Shown here piece after piece: positions 25,301-35,794 of a stretch of 64,000 bases of DNA. This DNA is from Dryomyza anilis (lineage: Eukaryota > Arthropoda > Insecta > Diptera > Dryomyzidae). A model generated the notes under the pieces. The model was not told where the DNA came from and did no database searches. It worked only from the letters and a program-made list of their open reading frames with translations. The position numbers and the translations under genes are program-made. Position 1 is the stretch's first letter; every line of letters begins with the position of its first letter. The stretch is taken from the NCBI GenBank assembly GCA_951804985.1, contig OX638130.1, positions 103,862,040 to 103,926,039 on the forward strand, in the 5' to 3' direction.

Positions 25301-27328
25301 ATATTTTTAGATTTTTATATTTAAATTTTAATTTTTCTTATAATATTTTTAATTTTTATATATTTTATATTTCTTTTATGTTTTATATTTATAAGAACTA
25401 TAAACTTTATTTCATATTTCTTATTGCATTTATATTTTTTATATTACTTTTATTTCTTAGTTTTTTTATATATTTTTTTTTATTTCTTATACAGGGTGTT
25501 TGGTTCATCGATGTCAATAACACGGGAGGTGATTCTATGATACAAAAATAAAAAAATGTAAAATGAAAACATGTCCAATTTTGCACCCAGTTTAAGGGTG
25601 TTTAGTAAATGCATATTACTTATATAGTATATTCAAGAAAATTGGTTAATCTGTTGATAAATGATTAACAATTTTTCAATCCTATTTTAGACAGTAAAAT
25701 TACCTTTCCAATGGTATATCACATCCTCGAATCCAATGATTTCTTCCTTTTTTAAAATGTACGTAAAGTAGAAATTTACAAAAATAAAATTACAAATTTT
25801 TAATTTATCATTGATTTTCTCAAAAATTCGTTATCGATTTTGATTATAACTAATTTTCTTGAATAGACAATGTAAGTAATATGCATTTACTAAACACCCT
25901 GTATCTTAAACTGGGTACAAAAAAGGACATTTTTTATTTTACATTATCTTATTTTTTTGAATCATACAATCACGAGTTATTGACATCAATGAACCTGTAT
26001 ATCTTATATTTCATATATTTCTTTTGTATTTCTTTTGTATTTCTTTTGTATTTCTTTTATATTTCTTTTATATTTCTTTTATATTTCTTTTATATTTCTT
26101 TTATATTTCTTTTATATTTCTTTTATATTTCTTTTATATTTCTTTTATATTTCTTTTATATTTCTTTTATATTTCTTTTATATTTCTTTTATATTTCTTT
26201 TATATTTCTTTTATATTTCTTTTATATTTCTTTTATATTTCTTTTATATTTCTTTTATATTTCTTTTATATTTCTTTTATATTTCTTTTACATTTCTTTT
26301 ATATTTCTTTTATATTTCTTTTATATTTCTTTTATATTTCTTTTATATTTCTTTTATATTTCTTTTATATTTCTTTTATATTTCTTTTATATTTCTTTTA
26401 TATTTCTTTTATATTTCTTTTATATTTATTTTATATTTCTTTTATATTTCTTTTATATTTCTTTTATATTTCTTTTATATTTCTTTTATATTTCTTTTAT
26501 ATTTCTTTTATATTTCTTTTATATTTCTTTTATATTTCTTTTATATTTCTTTTATATTTCTTTTATATTTCTTTTATATTTCTTTTATATTTCTTTTATA
26601 TTTCTTATATTTCTTATATTTCTTATATTTCTTATATTTCTTATATTTCTTATATTTCTTATATTTCTTATATTTCTTATATTTCTTATATTTCTTATAT
26701 TTCTTATATTTCTTATATTTCTTTTATATTTCTTATATTTCTTATATTTCTTATATTTCTTATATCTCATATATTTCATATATTTCTTATAACTCATATT
26801 ATTATATTTTTGTTTGTAGATTATTCAAGCTTTCCTTCCCGAGATGATCGAGAAGAACACCGGTCACATTGTAGCGCTCTCCTCGTGCGCCGGCCTCTTC
26901 GGTCTGCCCAACCTGGTGCCATACTGCGGCACCAAGTTTGCCGTGCGCGGTGTCATGGAAGCATTGTCCGCCGAGCTGCATAAATTGAATCCCGAATCTA
27001 AAGTAAGTTTCACATAGACCACATAAAGCTTACATTGTATTTATTAAATGTGTTCTCAACCATTTAGATTAAATTCACCACCATCTATCCCTACATGGTC
27101 GATACTGGTCTCTGCAAGAAGCCACGTTATCGTTTCCCCAAATTGATGAAATTGGTGCCCGTGAATGAGGCTGCCGCCTCCATTGTCAATGCGCAGCGCA
27201 CCGGTCTCGAAGAGGCCAGCATTCCACGTCACTTTGTGTACGTCGACAAGATCGGTCGTCTGATGCCCAAGAGTGCGATGCGCGTTATTAACGACTTTTT
27301 GGATACGTACGTCGAGAGTGATTTGTAA
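16364..27328 (+). CDS. Short-chain dehydrogenase, 17-beta-HSD11 / SDR16C-like
   Basis: Six coding exons: 16364-16386, 23734-23887, 23953-24104, 25084-25261, 26820-27002 and 27068-27328. All phases match and give 316 residues, usual for membrane-anchored SDRs. The tiny first exon (MAETGQK, TC|C) joins the second exactly in phase across a 7.3 kb intron. Residues 19-38 are hydrophobic, as in the ER or lipid-droplet anchor of this family. The cofactor motif TGTGHGIG is at 61-68, NNAG at 138-141, Ser191 and YCGTK (Tyr204, Lys208) form the catalytic centre. WDIN after the second beta strand suggests NAD preference. It is predicted to oxidise or reduce a steroid, retinoid or related lipid alcohol; the substrate cannot be read from sequence. 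An internal ATG at 23795 is an alternative start, but the upstream exon is preferred because of phase, leader context and promoter. Drosophila has several paralogues, so no symbol is given. Confidence 0.88.
16680..18495. mobile_element. CACCGAAAAAA-type element relative, interrupted
   Basis: The right end ACACAGTATTTTTTCGGTG followed by TA matches the TIR of the element at 28601-31000. The interior shares TGTAGTAA and AATACATTTG(T/C) motifs. The left end is not defined. It is interrupted by the Transib-like element at 17302-18267. Confidence 0.45.
17302..18267. mobile_element. Transib-like non-autonomous element (966 bp)
   Basis: The left TIR starts CACTGTGGGACAGAAG and the right TIR, reverse-complemented, CACTATGGGACAGAAG. 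Similarity continues for about 35 bp (CTCGCCG in both). A 5-bp duplication CAATG flanks it (17297-17301 and 18268-18272). A CACWATG terminus with 5-bp duplication is the Transib signature. No transposase ORF lies inside. Confidence 0.6.
18500..20480. other. Dehydrogenase intron 1, central part
   Basis: No exon seen. 19145-19195 and 19509-19551 share TTAGTTTAAACGACC and a following GGTT(T)AAACT block, a diverged direct repeat. The rest is AT-rich without recognised structure. Confidence 0.45.
20490..21430. repeat. TTCTTCCCA minisatellite region with a 187-bp tandem duplication
   Basis: Many degenerate units of the form ACAATTCTTCCCATG. Within it, 20814-21000 and 21001-21187 are near-identical neighbours (shared TTTCTTCTCCAAGAACATTC at 20826 and 21013), and an older third copy lies at about 20505-20640. 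It resembles the TAGAATTCTTCCCG array in Helitron-like element A. Confidence 0.75.
21531..22671 (+). mobile_element. CACAGAAAAAA-type element, copy 3, carrying a nested MITE
   Basis: It runs from CACAGAAAAAAATGCATCAA to TTTTTTTTTCTGTG, TA on both sides. It aligns to 6248-7311 over its length except for an extra block at 21674-21881. Confidence 0.85.
21674..21881. mobile_element. Nested 208-bp MITE with TA duplication
   Basis: Ends AAGGGTTTTTTAACAGGGAC and, reverse-complemented, AATGGTTTTTCAATAAGAGC. The host element reads ATTCGTACTATCGC at 6388 where this copy reads ATTCG-TA-insert-TA-CTATCGC, so insertion site and duplication are unambiguous. Confidence 0.85.
22680..23733. other. Dehydrogenase intron 1, 3' part
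   Basis: AT-rich and without recognised repeats or exons. It ends in a T-rich tract and the acceptor TATTAG before exon 2. Confidence 0.5.
24335..24555 (+). mobile_element. CACCCAGAAAAAA MITE, copy 2 (221 bp)
   Basis: Same termini and interior as 15266-15485 with few differences. It lies in dehydrogenase intron 3, with TA on the left flank; the right flank reads CA. Confidence 0.9.
25492..25997. mobile_element. Foldback MITE CAGGGTGTTT... in a dehydrogenase intron
   Basis: TA duplication flanks both ends. The left end GGTTCATCGATGTCAATAAC pairs with the right end GTTATTGACATCAATGAACC. A second inverted pair (AGTTTAAGGGTGTTTAGTAA near 25589 and TTACTAAACACCCTGTATCT near 25886) lies inside. 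About 500 bp, non-coding. Confidence 0.8.
26001..26795 (+). repeat. TATTTCTTTTA (11-bp) then TATTTCTTA (9-bp) satellite
   Basis: About 50 copies of an 11-mer followed, from about 26600, by some 15 copies of a 9-mer lacking two T residues. It begins where the foldback MITE ends and stops 25 bp before the acceptor of exon 5, effectively forming an extended pyrimidine-rich tract. All three forward frames are open across it, an artefact. Confidence 0.95.
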
Positions 27329-27415
27329 ATGAACGCAGTACAAAGCTTATAATAGGTTTACTATTTTATGTAATTTGTAATATGTTTGTTATTCAGTTTT
27401 GTAAATATAATTTTT

Positions 27416-27421
27416 AATAAA
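27416..27421 (+). terminator. Polyadenylation signal of the dehydrogenase gene
   Basis: AATAAA 88 bases after the stop, with a second AATAAA-like motif a few bases later; usual distance. Confidence 0.5.
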
Positions 27422-27429
27422 TAATAAAA

Positions 27430-28600
27430 AATATAATTTATAATAAATAAATATAATATATACTTTTTAATAATAACTTTGAATATTAAAAAATGAATAA
27501 TTTTTAACAAATAATAATAATTATTTATAAATAATTAAAAAAAAAATAATTTTTAATGTAATAAACATCACGTTATTTTCTTTCACCTGTAGCTAAGTTC
27601 AAATTTATTTAAATCTTAACTATTGTTTTTTTTTTCAAAATACACTAATTACATACTTATATTTTATATATTTTTTTTTTTATATATAGTTTACACTTAA
27701 AACAATACATAGTTTTATGTATACATTTAAAAATCTAGTTATTGTTGTGATCAAGGATTTTTCAATAGTTTTTTGTAACACATTTGACTAAAATACTACA
27801 AAATAGTTTTGTCGTTTTTTTTCTTTAATATAACTTAATTATTTAACTACAATTTTTGCTATTATTTGAAAACTAAACAATATTTCGACTGCTTAAAACA
27901 TAGAAACTATAGCATAATGCGTAATTTTTATTTTTGTATAATACTGACCATAAATTTGGAGTGTTAGACTGTTAATTGCTTTTATGTGAGGTAAATCATT
28001 TTAATTATTTTAAAATTACTTTTGTTCATTAATATTATTTTGTTTGTTTCAATTTTTTTGGTAAAATATAAAATTAGGTTTATTATTTCTATTTCAAAAG
28101 AGGTACAAAAAATATGCAACAAATGGTGAAAATTATTTCTATGGACATCCCATACATACATTATTTATAATTTGAGATCAAACAGAAAACTCATTTTTAT
28201 CTGCTACGTAACGTTTTTAAGAAAACTGTAATTGAAATGTTAGGGCCTTTTTAAGACACTTTTTAGAATATAAAAAAGACTATTCATTTATATTTGCTAC
28301 GTAGCATTTTTAAGAAAATTGTATTTGAAATCTCAGAGCCTTTTTAATCCACTTTTTAGAGTGTAAAAAACTACCGTGCAACACAAAAATTGTTTTAAAC
28401 GTCTTTTAATTGTCAATACTAATTTTACTAGATCAAATTATGACAATATTTCAATATGTTTACAAAATATGTAGATCTAAAATTGAAAATTTTATAAATT
28501 TTAGACTATTCTTGGATTATTTTTTTAGTATTTAGGATCTAATGATAAATAAGATTAATAAGGTAGATAGTTAACAAAAACAATGTCAAAACTAATCATA
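27430..28600. other. Intergenic stretch with a diverged direct repeat
   Basis: About 28190-28270 and 28280-28360 share (C/G)TACGTA(A/G)C(G/A)TTTTTAAGAAAA and CTTTTTAA(G/T)(A/C)CACTTTTTAGA. No gene seen. Confidence 0.5.
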
Positions 28601-28839
28601 CACCGAAAAAAATACTGTATTAAAAATTACTAAAAGTGTCTTTAAAATAAATACATATGTATTTGATTTACGTTCAAAAGCATATGTATTTATTTTTACT
28701 AAACTGATGTAGTTGTTTTTATATGGAAAATTACTACATAATTTAACGGCTTTTCTATATAATATTTCAATACATATGTATTAAAAAACCTACATTTTGT
28801 TTTTATTTATACGTCCAGAAATATATGAAGAAATTACTA

Positions 28840-30107
28840 AGGACTGCGTCGAATAAAATTGTCCGCTATAAAAATGAAAAAATCTAGAAATCTAGTAATC
28901 GAATTTTTATAGAATAAAATATTTTATTTGCAAATTATTTTTAGATTTAAAAAAAAATATAAAAAACCAGAAATTAATATTTTTTAATAAAAAGTTTTAA
29001 TTTTTGCGGAACCCCTTCAATTAATGTTGTAATGGTAGTGTCCGACACCCTCACAGCTGCTGAAGACCACTTTCTTTTAAAGTCTTGAAGGTCTTTGGCC
29101 ACTCTTTTTGTTGTCTTCATCTCCCTTTTTACTAAAGCCCAGTATCTCTCAATCGGCCTGAGTTCTGGACAGTTTGGTGGATTGGCTTCTCTAGGCACCA
29201 AAATCACTGCATTTTGTTGGATCCACTCTAAGGCCGTTTTGCTGTAGTGACATGAAGCGAGGTCAGGCCAAAAAAATGTGGACACTTCATGTTGGCGTAA
29301 AAATGGAAGGAATCTCTTTTGCAAGCATTCCTTCACATATATTTCGCTATTAATTGTACCCGATGTCACGAATGAGCTGCTCCTTTTTCCACAACTGCAA
29401 ATTGCCTGCCAAACAAGGAATTTCTTTGGGAATTTTGCGACATTTCCTCGAGAATCCGCTGTATAAAATTCCTGCCCATATAGCTGAGAAAAGTCCGCTA
29501 AAACATAAGTTTCGTCGTCCATTATGCAGCAATCGAATTTTTTAAAAAATCTTGGTTCAGCTTTTTAGCTCGTTGTTTTGCGGTTTCATTCTTGACGGCA
29601 TTTCTATCCGGAACTTTTTGGACCTTGTACGTCTTCAGCCCAGCTTCTTTCTTAGTCCTGCGCACGAAAGATTCTGAGCAATCCGCCATTCTCGCCAATT
29701 TCCTTCCGGATATGCTTGGATCTTTCTTTAAAATATTCACAACATTCTTCGACTTTTCACGATCATGTGGGCCTTTTTTTTACCAGAACCTTTCTTCCGA
29801 TCAATACTCAGGTCTTCCTTAAAGCGGTTGATAACGCGAGAAGTGGTTTAGGGTTAGCCCCTACCTCCTTGGCAATTTTTTTAAAAGACCAACTAGGTTG
29901 TTTTTGAAAAATTTTAATTATATTTTCTCGCACTTCCACTTCGTTTGCCATTTTCACGTTAAATAAATTTTGAATTGACTATAACTGACACAAATTATTT
30001 TCTGCCATTTAATTCAGAGCTACTATGATCAAATTTTTTTAATTTGAATCTTGCAATAGCACATTATGGGAAGATATGTAACGGACAATTTTATTCGACG
30101 CAGTCCT
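28840..30107 (-). mobile_element. Tc1/mariner element, ITm DD37E type (1268 bp)
   Basis: Perfect 26-bp terminal inverted repeats start AGGACTGCGTCGAATAAAAT at 28840 and, in complement, at 30107. TA flanks both ends. The coding strand is minus and contains a transposase with D-D(37)E spacing. The length is typical for the family. It sits inside the CACCGAAAAAA-type element. Confidence 0.95.
28974..29951 (-). pseudogene. DD37E transposase, frameshifted
   Basis: It reads from ATG at 29951 (MANEVEVRENIIKIFQKQPS, the N-terminal helix-turn-helix) to the stop near 28974. The catalytic domain shows MDDETY at the first Asp, WPDLASCHYSK at the second and NPPNCPELRPIE at the Glu, with 37 residues between second Asp and Glu. 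This matches the DD37E group known from mosquitoes. Three frame breaks are visible: at about 29838, in the A-run near 29780, and in the TTTTTTAAAAAA at about 29540. Two lie in homopolymers, so they could be recent mutations or assembly errors. As written the copy cannot make a full transposase; the perfect terminal repeats suggest recent activity. Confidence 0.88.
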
Positions 30108-30338
30108 TACATATGCCTTTAATTTTACAATAATATGTAGTTATTTTACTTTGTTGTGATAATTTATTAAATAACATATTTATTTTTATTAAATCGGAAA
30201 ATTATATTAATGAATATTAATATTATTTTTTTAATACCAAAAATAAGATACAAGAATTATAAATCTGAAAAATAATTTTGTTGTATAGTACAAATACAAC
30301 TAAATATTGTTACCTACAACCACAAAAAATTCTACACA

Positions 30339-30381
<43 letters not shown>

Positions 30382-30382
30382 A
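30339..30382 (+). repeat. (AAAT)n microsatellite
   Basis: About ten copies of ATAA/AAAT inside the CACCGAAAAAA-type element. Confidence 0.9.
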
Positions 30383-31002
30383 AATATAAATAAAAATGTT
30401 CCTGATCATATGATGGAAGAACCACTAAGTATCATCAGTTCTGACGACTCACAGGAATGGCAAGCACTTAAGTGTTTCTTTTTGGTTAAAACACATAAGA
30501 ATAATATGCAATGTTAAAACCATGCGATGATCAAACCATACCATGGTAAAACCACAATGATGTCATATCAACTATTACTGCCTGAACAAAATACAGGCAC
30601 CACATCAGCAAACTACTCATCTGCAGCTGCGTGCTATATTTGTATACTGCAGAGTTGACAACTAAGTTTTAAAACCAAAAATATTCAGCGGTAAACTTAG
30701 GTGGCAGCTCTATAGTCATCTCTCATTAAGACGGTTCGGTCAGATGCTACTACGGACAGTTTTGGTTTATTTATATACTATGTATTATGTAGTACACGTA
30801 TTTCAAAATTAAACTACAGAAAACAAATACATACTACATATTCTGCAATGTGTAGAAAACGAATTTCTAATACATTGTGTAGTAAAATCCAGACAAAGTA
30901 ATACAAATGTATTAGAAAATGTTCAAAATGTAGTAGAACTGCATTTTTTCAAAACGAAGACATAAATGTAGTATAATTTACTACAGTAATTTTTTCGGTG
31001 TA

Positions 31003-31595
31003 AAAATTACTATCTATTTTCTAAATGCTCCACCTTTTAAAATATGCCCCATTAACATAATTTTGGTCCTCCTTATTATAATCAAAAATTGAATAAAAAT
31101 ACTTTTGCGTATAATTTGCATTTAAAGTATTTAAGATGTTATGAAAATTTCTGTTTTTTTTCTATATTTGATATGTACAATATACAAACATTTCATAATT
31201 GTTAAAAAATATTAACATTTTTAGATGGAAACTTAAACATTCAGCGGGGTATATTTTAAAAAATAGAATAGATTAATAAATGTTTATAATTTTGAGCGTT
31301 AGTTCGGACTATGTACAAAATAACCATAAAACTTTTATTATTTATTATTAAATTATAAATATAAAAAAAATAAACCAAAAATTGTCTAAAATAAATCAAA
31401 ATTCTTGAGTTAAGCTGCAAATATCTTTAAAAAATATAGGAATATTCGGCTTTATTTATATATTAAAATTTGTCCTGATAATATTAAAAGATAAATTCTA
31501 TTCAAAGTTTTTTGGAAAACTGGTTTTGTAATGTATTATTTTTTATATTCCAAGAATAGTGCCTTGAATATCATTTTATTAAAAACGTTACGCAA
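31003..31595. other. Intergenic AT-rich stretch
   Basis: No exon, RNA gene or repeat with ends recognised. Confidence 0.5.
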
Positions 31596-31597
31596 TA

Positions 31598-31802
31598 CAC
31601 CCAGAAAAAACGGTTTTTAACTATTAAAAATAGTCAATAGGATTAATTATTTTTTTAATCGGAAAATACCATTAAATACTAGAAAATACCATGACATTGC
31701 CATTGAGTTTATATGAAAAGATTTATTTTTGGTATACTATTAAATCAATAATTGTCCTATTGACCAATTTTAATGGGATTTGAGGGAATTTTTTTCTGGG
31801 TG
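31598..31802 (-). mobile_element. CACCCAGAAAAAA MITE, copy 3 (reverse, 205 bp)
   Basis: Same family as 15266 and 24335 in the opposite orientation, TA on both flanks. Slightly shorter because of changes near its left end. Confidence 0.9.
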
Positions 31803-31940
31803 TAGATATAAAAACTAAGTATGCAGTTAAAATAGAACGCATCCATTGTAAAGCTTGTAATAGACATATTTTTTGACCAATGAGACAATAAATATAAATA
31901 TAAAAAATGTCCAAAGATAGAATAGAGTTGAGTAGTATAA

Positions 31941-32801
31941 CACTGTTCGACAAAATTAGCACTTTTATTCCTCCCTGTCTTCATTGGGATCATTTCTACA
32001 TAATTTTAATGTGCTGATTCGAACTGCTTTTTTAGTTTATTCCCGTTTTTGAGAAATATGAATTTTATGATTTTTCACTGCATTTTACAAAAAAACTTTT
32101 TTTTTATAAAAAGACTGAACAAGTCAAGGAATGTTATGAATATCGTTTGAATATCGTTTAGGATTTGGTTGCAATAACCGGTTAAAATTTAAAAACTGAG
32201 AAAAAAAGGATTTTGTAAAATCACCGAAAAAGCATATTTAATAAAAAAAGGTTCTATTTTTATTTAAAAAAATATTAAAATTTTAGAGATTCTACTCATT
32301 TCGACAATGGTATTATTTTTTCGGTGCGTTTTTGATTTTTTTTAATAAATTCATTTTTCGTTGAATTCGTTCAACTGTTTACAAATAATTCACTTTTTAT
32401 TAAAAAAAAAAAAATGATAATAGGTATTCTCTTTAGTATTAAGAATGATTTAAAATATAAAATTTATTTTTAACTAAATATGTTTTTTCGATGATTTCAT
32501 AAATTGTACTTTTTTTCTAAATTTTTCAACTTTAACAGTTTATTTTAAACAAACCATAAACGATATTCAAGTTGACTTAATGCCATAATATTACTTGATT
32601 AATTCCTGTGCAATAACCGTATTAATTTTAAATCAATAGCTGTCTAATTTTTTCATAAAAAACGTTATTTTACATTAAATGCATTTTTCTCAAAAACGTT
32701 ACGTATAGCGAAAAAAACTAAAAACGCAGTTCGAATCAGCACATTCAAATTATATAGAAATGATATGAATGAAAACAGGGAGAATTTTATGCCGAACAGT
32801 G
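31941..32801. mobile_element. CACTGTTCG TIR element with TAA duplication (861 bp)
   Basis: The left end CACTGTTCGACAAAATT and right end, reverse-complemented, CACTGTTCGGCATAAAATT. Similarity extends about 120 bp inward (AATGTGCTGATTCGAACTGC in both). TAA on both flanks would suit a PIF/Harbinger-type insertion. No ORF. Confidence 0.7.
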
Positions 32802-32861
32802 TAATCAGCCTATTCATGTATACATTTTTGTAGCCATTTTAATTTATAAAAAATTCAGAAA

Positions 32862-32997
32862 CAGCCTAACCAATAAACGAAATAAAGTCGACTTTTAAGA
32901 CAGTATCATCTTTTCCGACAATTTTCTCTAATATTTATTTGTCAAAAAGCTGATACTTTCTTTAAAGTCGACATTATTTCGTTTATTGGTTAGGCTG
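32862..32997. mobile_element. 136-bp hairpin MITE
   Basis: Nearly perfect arms of about 47 bp: CAGCCTAACCAATAAACGAA at the left and TTCGTTTATTGGTTAGGCTG at the right, also GTCGAC in each. Short loop, no coding content. Confidence 0.85.
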
Positions 32998-33015
32998 AAT
33001 GATTTGCTATAAATA

Positions 33016-34874
33016 GGGGAACCAGGGATAAAGTGGGACATGGGGTAATGTGGGAAATTGCATTTTGTGGATATGTTTCTGCACTTAAAAAATAAAAATA
33101 ATTGTCAAGTGCTTCTTAATATGGTAACAACTTTTTCATCCTTGGTTATAATCAGATTAATACCTTTTTATTGCATTTCGAGAATAAGTTTTTTTAGAGT
33201 GCTGGTGTTTGCTAACAAAAAACGTTAATTTTGTCGTTTTTAATTAAGATGGTATGTGTATTAAGACGATATCGTCACTTTCATGCCAAAGGGGTGAATG
33301 TGCATTTTTAAAAATGTTGAGAAATCAAATTTTAAAGTTTGAGTGCTTTAAAAATAAGCAAAATTTATATATTTTTCTGTTATTTTGGTTTATTCGTCAA
33401 TTATTATAACGTATATAAAATATCTTTAGATTTGGACAACATACTGAATTATAAATACGAATTTTGTGAGGCTATATCCTGATCAAATCGCAAATATTTT
33501 TGTTTTTTATGCTATTTGTTTTTATAGCAATATAAAATAGTAATGTAAATGCATTAATTGTTTGCTATTAAAGCAACTATATGTTGACATTTTTAATTAA
33601 AAATATGTTGTCAAACATTAATTAGTCATTTGTTTGCAGTAAAAAATGTTTGGCAAATCATTTTTAAATAATGATGCCAATCGATAGGTGCTTTAAAACA
33701 AATAATTAATACCTCTAGACCACTATTTTATCTCGCACCAATAATAAAATTATATCAAAAAAACGAAGAAATTGAAAATCTTGTCATGCCAAAAGGGCGA
33801 ATCTTTTCGTTTTTTTGCTATAACTCTTTTATGGTACAAGATAAAATAGTGATGTAAAGGCAATTATTGTTGCGCCTATCGATCTGTATCATTAATTAAA
33901 AATTAATTTTGTCAAACATTAATTTGCCATTTGTTATCTGCAGAAAAAAATGTTTGGCAAAATATTTTTAAATAATGATGCCAATTTATAGGTGCTTTAA
34001 AAACAAACAATAAATACCTATACACCACTATTTTATCTTATACCAATAAAAAGTTATGGCGAAAAAACGAAAAGATTCGCCCTTTTGGCATGACAAGATT
34101 TTCAATTTTTCAAATTCGTCCTTTTGGTTTTGTCTTTTGTGACACGCGATTTTGACACAGCATACTTGAGGATAAATTACATTCAAAAATGTAAAAAAAC
34201 GCAAAGGTCAAAAATTGCACATTTACCCCTTTGGCATGATAGTGACGTTATGTGTAAATACAAACGGATTATGCTCATTTTATCCCAAATTAATAATTTT
34301 CCATTGTTAAAATGGTACTGACTTATGTTCAAATTGCGAAAACATTTTCTTGGGTAAAGTGGGAAACGTAATTTAAGCAATGTTTGTTGTAATTTTTGGT
34401 GATTTTTATTAATTTGAATTTATTTATTAATTTGAATTATTAATTGAATTATTTAATTAGTTTAGCTAAGAAAAAAACAATATAAAGCAACATTTTGACT
34501 TCACCTGTGATATGATCTGAATTTCAGAAGAAAGCCGAGAAGCGAAACTTTAACAGGAGCAAAATGTAAAACATCGGTAAATATTCTTCAACTTTTTAAA
34601 ATGCGTAGGAAATTAGATTTCAACAATTCAGTGAACTGCAATTTTTTTATCCTTAATATACTTGAAAAAAACAAAATATGAAAAAGAAAGTCCAAAGTAG
34701 CTTGCTGGTAAAATTTTGAAGTTTCCCACTTTACCCAAAAATTTCTCAACAAGTCTGAAATTAAGCTGTTTTGAAAAATCGCGTAAAAATCAATAAAAAT
34801 GCCTATAAAAATTATTCAAATTATTCAATTGTTTGGAGGAAAATCAAAACGTGTCCAACTTCACCCCAGACTCC
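33016..34874. mobile_element. GGGGAACCAGG element interrupted by a palindromic MITE
   Basis: The left end GGGGAACCAGGGATAAAGTG and, reverse-complemented, the right end GGGAGTCTGGGGTGAAGTTG form imperfect inverted repeats, TA on both sides. The insertion at 33272-34248 accounts for half its length. Its right end also occurs at 240-674. Confidence 0.65.
33272..34248. mobile_element. Palindromic MITE, TCGTCACT...AGTGACG, copy 2 (977 bp)
   Basis: Termini as in 3556-4260: TCGTCACTTTCATGCC and, in complement, ACGTCACTATCATGCC. Internally it holds extra inverted copies of TCATGCCAAAAGGGCGAATC (33783 and 34075), so it is a palindrome within a palindrome. Confidence 0.8.
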
Positions 34875-34877
34875 CTA

Positions 34878-35794
34878 TTAATTTTGTCGAGTCTCAGTTT
34901 ATTGCCTTTCTTGACTGGAGCAATTGCATCCATTCGTTCCACAGGACCTAGACATCGAAACCATAGATTTTGATTTGCTTGACTATTTCAATTGTCGTCG
35001 AATAGCTCACAGCTCTAGTGTTTCAACTGGTAAATAGTAATAGGATTAAAGAAACTAATTTGGGGACTGACTATAAAAAATTAGTGTATAGACTGATTAA
35101 AAAAAACTAGTTAAAAAACTAGTTAAATGTAATGCAAGAGAGGACAATTGACACATCGTAGGACATGAGCATTGAAAAAATTACAGTTCATTGTATGAAA
35201 ATGGGATCGAATTCGGGCTAGTTGGGCTACGAAGAACTAGACCAATACTACTATTCAAGTAGTCTGTTACACTGCAGGGTATAAACTACAATTTTAAAAT
35301 TTCTTTAAAATGTCAAAAAAGGTAACGCAGTTCGAACTGTATCTGCTATAGAAATAATGCATAAGAAATTATTCAAAATTACTCTATGTAAAAATTATAT
35401 CAACTGTCCTAGTACAGCTACAATTTAAATTAAACCAACTGAACAACTTAAACACGATCTAAGGGTAATAATGAAGTGTCAATTGAGCCCTTCATTAGAC
35501 AACACCGTGTTGAAAAGAGCACTTGATTTCATATAAATGTAGACAACTAAGACAATTGATATAATTTACCATTAGAAGAGTTCGTCATGTCAATTTTTGT
35601 GCATAGTTGTTTAGTAGAATTCCAACTAAACGATTAATAACACAAAACAAAAAAATTATTCGACACAAACACATACACATCGAATGAAATTACAGCAACA
35701 CTTACTTCAACTTAAGCTAATTTTACACACTTACTTAGAGACATCACATGGTGTTTATGATAATTTTACAAGACTACAACATTTAGGCTTAATG
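34878..35794. other. Interval downstream of snz
   Basis: No exon recognised. The snz 3' UTR should lie at the right end of this interval; I see no clear AATAAA on the minus strand within 200 bases of the stop. Confidence 0.45.

Larger units (their letters stand above)
28601..31000. mobile_element. CACCGAAAAAA-type element hosting a DD37E transposon
   Basis: The left end CACCGAAAAAAATACTGTA and right end TACAGTAATTTTTTCGGTG are inverted repeats with TA on both outer sides. Total 2400 bp, about 1130 bp without the insertion at 28840-30107. It contains many TACATTTGTATT/AATACATATGTATT motifs and an (AAAT)n run at 30340-30380. No ORF of its own. Confidence 0.75.

Noticed and set aside
25881..26983. 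Three overlapping ORFs of 270-319 codons, Phe/Ile/Leu/Tyr-rich, looking like membrane proteins
   Set aside because: They are translations of the 11-bp and 9-bp satellite in all three frames; composition is dictated by the repeat and the tract is an intron.
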